From positions 1 through 24,013 of the forward strand of contig CAYSEU010000007.1 of NCBI GenBank assembly GCA_964430365.1: 24,013 nucleotides of DNA, read 5' to 3'. The DNA comes from JAVEVH01 sp964430365. Lineage in GTDB: Bacteria; Patescibacteriota; Dojkabacteria; SC72. The first letter of the stretch is position 1; the number at the start of each line of letters is the position of its first letter. Of the stretch, positions 22,861 through 24,013 are shown piece by piece. A program made the translations under genes and the position numbers. The notes below the pieces were generated by a model. That model searched no databases. It was not told where the DNA came from and saw only the letters and a list, made by a program, of their open reading frames with translations.

Positions 22861-23712
22861 ATGAGTGTAAAAATAGAGGATTACAACACAGGAGTTAAAA
22901 ATACTTGGTGCCCAGGATGTGGTAACTTTAATATACATATTGCTCTTAAGAAAGCATTGGTAGAATTAAAAAAAGATCCTACAGAAGTAGTTATGTCCTT
23001 TGATATTGGATGCAATGGTAATGGAGGGGATAAGATTGAAGGATTTAGAATAAAAGGTTTACATGGTAGATCTATACCATTTGCAGTTGGTGCTCATTTA
23101 GCAAATAGGAAGATGACTGTAATAGCTGATATTGGTGATGGGGGATGTTTACATGAAGGAATAGATCACCTAATACATGCAATAAGATCTAATTACAATA
23201 TTACAGTATTAATACATAATAACCAGAATTTTGCACTTACAACAGGACAGATTACATCTACTTCCCCTAAAGGTAAAAAAATGTATGCTTTCCCTGATGG
23301 TAAAACAGAAGGAGCTATTAATATAGGAGAGTTAGCACTTGCATTAGAACCATCCTTCTATGCTAAAGGATACTCTGCAGACCCTAATCAATTAACAGAA
23401 ATTATTAGGGAAGGAATTAAACACAAGGGTTTTAGTGTAATTGAGATAGTACAAGTATGTCCCACATACAACAAAGAGAGTAGTGTGGAATTTTTAAACA
23501 GTAAAATTAAGAAAGTACAATGTACAAGCAATATAGATACTGCTAGAAAGTATGTAACAGATAGTAAGAGTATTAATACTGGAGTAATATATCAGAACAA
23601 AGAGATAAAAGATTACTACTCTAATCTTAAAAATAGAAAAGGAAAGAAAACAGAGTTAGTAGAAGAAGTAAAGAATAAGTCAGTAACCAATATATTATCT
23701 AAACTACAGTAA
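22861..23712 (+). CDS. 2-oxoacid:ferredoxin oxidoreductase beta subunit (TPP-binding)
   Basis: 283 residues. The four cysteines expected to bind the 4Fe-4S cluster are present: C17 and C20 in WCPGCG, C51 in DIGCNGNG and C200 in VQVCPTYN. The thiamine-diphosphate motif starts at GDGG (92-95) and ends with the NN at 120-121. The second aspartate of the common GDGD form is replaced by glycine, but the essential GDG is kept. After about residue 230 a lysine-rich tail follows. The ATG follows the alpha-subunit TAG with no gap, and the next gene starts 1 bp after its TAA, so translation is tightly coupled along the operon. Confidence 0.93.
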   Translation: MSVKIEDYNTGVKNTWCPGCGNFNIHIALKKALVELKKDPTEVVMSFDIGCNGNGGDKIEGFRIKGLHGRSIPFAVGAHLANRKMTVIADIGDGGCLHEGIDHLIHAIRSNYNITVLIHNNQNFALTTGQITSTSPKGKKMYAFPDGKTEGAINIGELALALEPSFYAKGYSADPNQLTEIIREGIKHKGFSVIEIVQVCPTYNKESSVEFLNSKIKKVQCTSNIDTARKYVTDSKSINTGVIYQNKEIKDYYSNLKNRKGKKTELVEEVKNKSVTNILSKLQ

Positions 23713-23713
23713 T

Positions 23714-24013
23714 ATGAAAGATAATCTACTATTCCCAAATAGCATAGCAGTTGTTGGAGTATCTAAGGAAAAGAATAAAATAGGGAGTGTAATATATCAC
23801 AATGCAATAGATGGTGGGTATAAAGGTAAGGTATATCCTGTTAATCCTAAATATAAGGATATAGAGGGTAAAACGTGTTACCCTGATTTACTCTCAATAG
23901 GAGGACATGTAGATATGGTATGTATCGTAATACCTTCCCAATTTATTGAAAGTATAATTGATGATTGTATTAAAAAAAAGGTAAATAGTGTAATAATAAT
24001 ATCTGCTGGATTT
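23714..24013 (+). CDS. CoA-binding subunit/domain of ADP-forming acyl-CoA synthetase (partial)
   Basis: The first 100 residues are visible and the gene runs off the window. FPNSIAVVGVSKEKNKIGS opens a Rossmann-type CoA-binding domain. GYKGKVYPVNPKY, a CYPDL element and VIIISAGF at the edge follow in the order seen in the alpha part of ADP-forming acetyl-CoA synthetases. That enzyme converts acyl-CoA, ADP and phosphate to the acid, CoA and ATP. Placed 1 bp after the oxidoreductase beta gene, it completes a ferredoxin-linked route from 2-oxoacid to acid with ATP gain. Whether it is a separate alpha subunit or the fused alpha-beta form cannot be seen. Confidence 0.88.
   Translation, partial: MKDNLLFPNSIAVVGVSKEKNKIGSVIYHNAIDGGYKGKVYPVNPKYKDIEGKTCYPDLLSIGGHVDMVCIVIPSQFIESIIDDCIKKKVNSVIIISAGF

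Noticed and set aside
1..24013. UGA recoded to glycine as in Gracilibacteria/Absconditabacteria
   Set aside because: Conserved genes read through completely with the standard code and contain no in-frame TGA, so there is no sign of reassignment.

Overview
The window looks like a scaffold from an AT-rich (about one third GC by eye) strictly anaerobic bacterium with a small, tightly packed genome. Bacterial markers are LexA, Obg, NrdR, an FKBP and a tRNA-Pro. The fermentative or anaerobic marks are a class III ribonucleotide reductase, a 2-oxoacid:ferredoxin oxidoreductase and the start of an ADP-forming acyl-CoA synthetase. Large Cys-rich repeat surface proteins, very short spacers, overlapping convergent 3' ends and no TGA stop codon among 24 visible stops suggest a Patescibacteria/CPR-type lineage. 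That placement is an inference. Three runs of N (943-1042, 10460-10491, 21541-21550) are assembly gaps that break reading frames artificially.

Layout. 1-170: tail of an unidentified gene and a tRNA-Pro. 209-6187: a cell-surface locus of three secreted or membrane-anchored proteins with FN3-like, InlB-like and Cys-rich repeats, ending in a clear intrinsic terminator. 6257-7395: a small membrane protein and lexA, whose promoter is studded with four GTATAC palindromes. 7385-10840: an nrdR-nrdD-(separate glycyl-radical ORF)-nrdG operon on the minus strand behind a pair of NrdR-box-like palindromes 32 bp apart. 11009-13505: a nucleotidyltransferase, thioredoxin reductase and a manganese-type inorganic pyrophosphatase. 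13506-14640: two tandem, unusually built small-gene units. 14671-16820: methionine aminopeptidase and a RecD/Dda-like helicase, separated by a 205-bp insertion between perfect 15-bp direct repeats. 16851-21052: a thioredoxin-CcdA fusion, a membrane-anchored FKBP, a MarR regulator with a DnaQ-like exonuclease, and Obg. 21152-24013: gamma-alpha fused and beta subunits of a 2-oxoacid:ferredoxin oxidoreductase, followed by a CoA-binding acyl-CoA synthetase subunit.

How it fits together. The end operon would oxidise a 2-oxoacid to acyl-CoA and then conserve energy as ATP. The nrd operon supplies deoxynucleotides anaerobically. Thioredoxin reductase, the Trx-CcdA protein and the FKBP could serve redox state and folding of the Cys-rich surface proteins.

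Three things deserve most attention. First, the tandem units at 13506-14626: each has a 53-bp shared upstream block, a 14-bp arm at the presumed mRNA 5' end that pairs with an arm spanning the stop codon, a sequesterable Shine-Dalgarno site and a long hairpin after the gene. The pairing is kept although the arm sequences differ between the units. Second, NrdD ends without its glycyl-radical site, which lies in a 45-residue ORF directly downstream, in frame after a TAA. Third, the small insertion at 15453-15657 appears to have pushed apart two genes that formerly overlapped.
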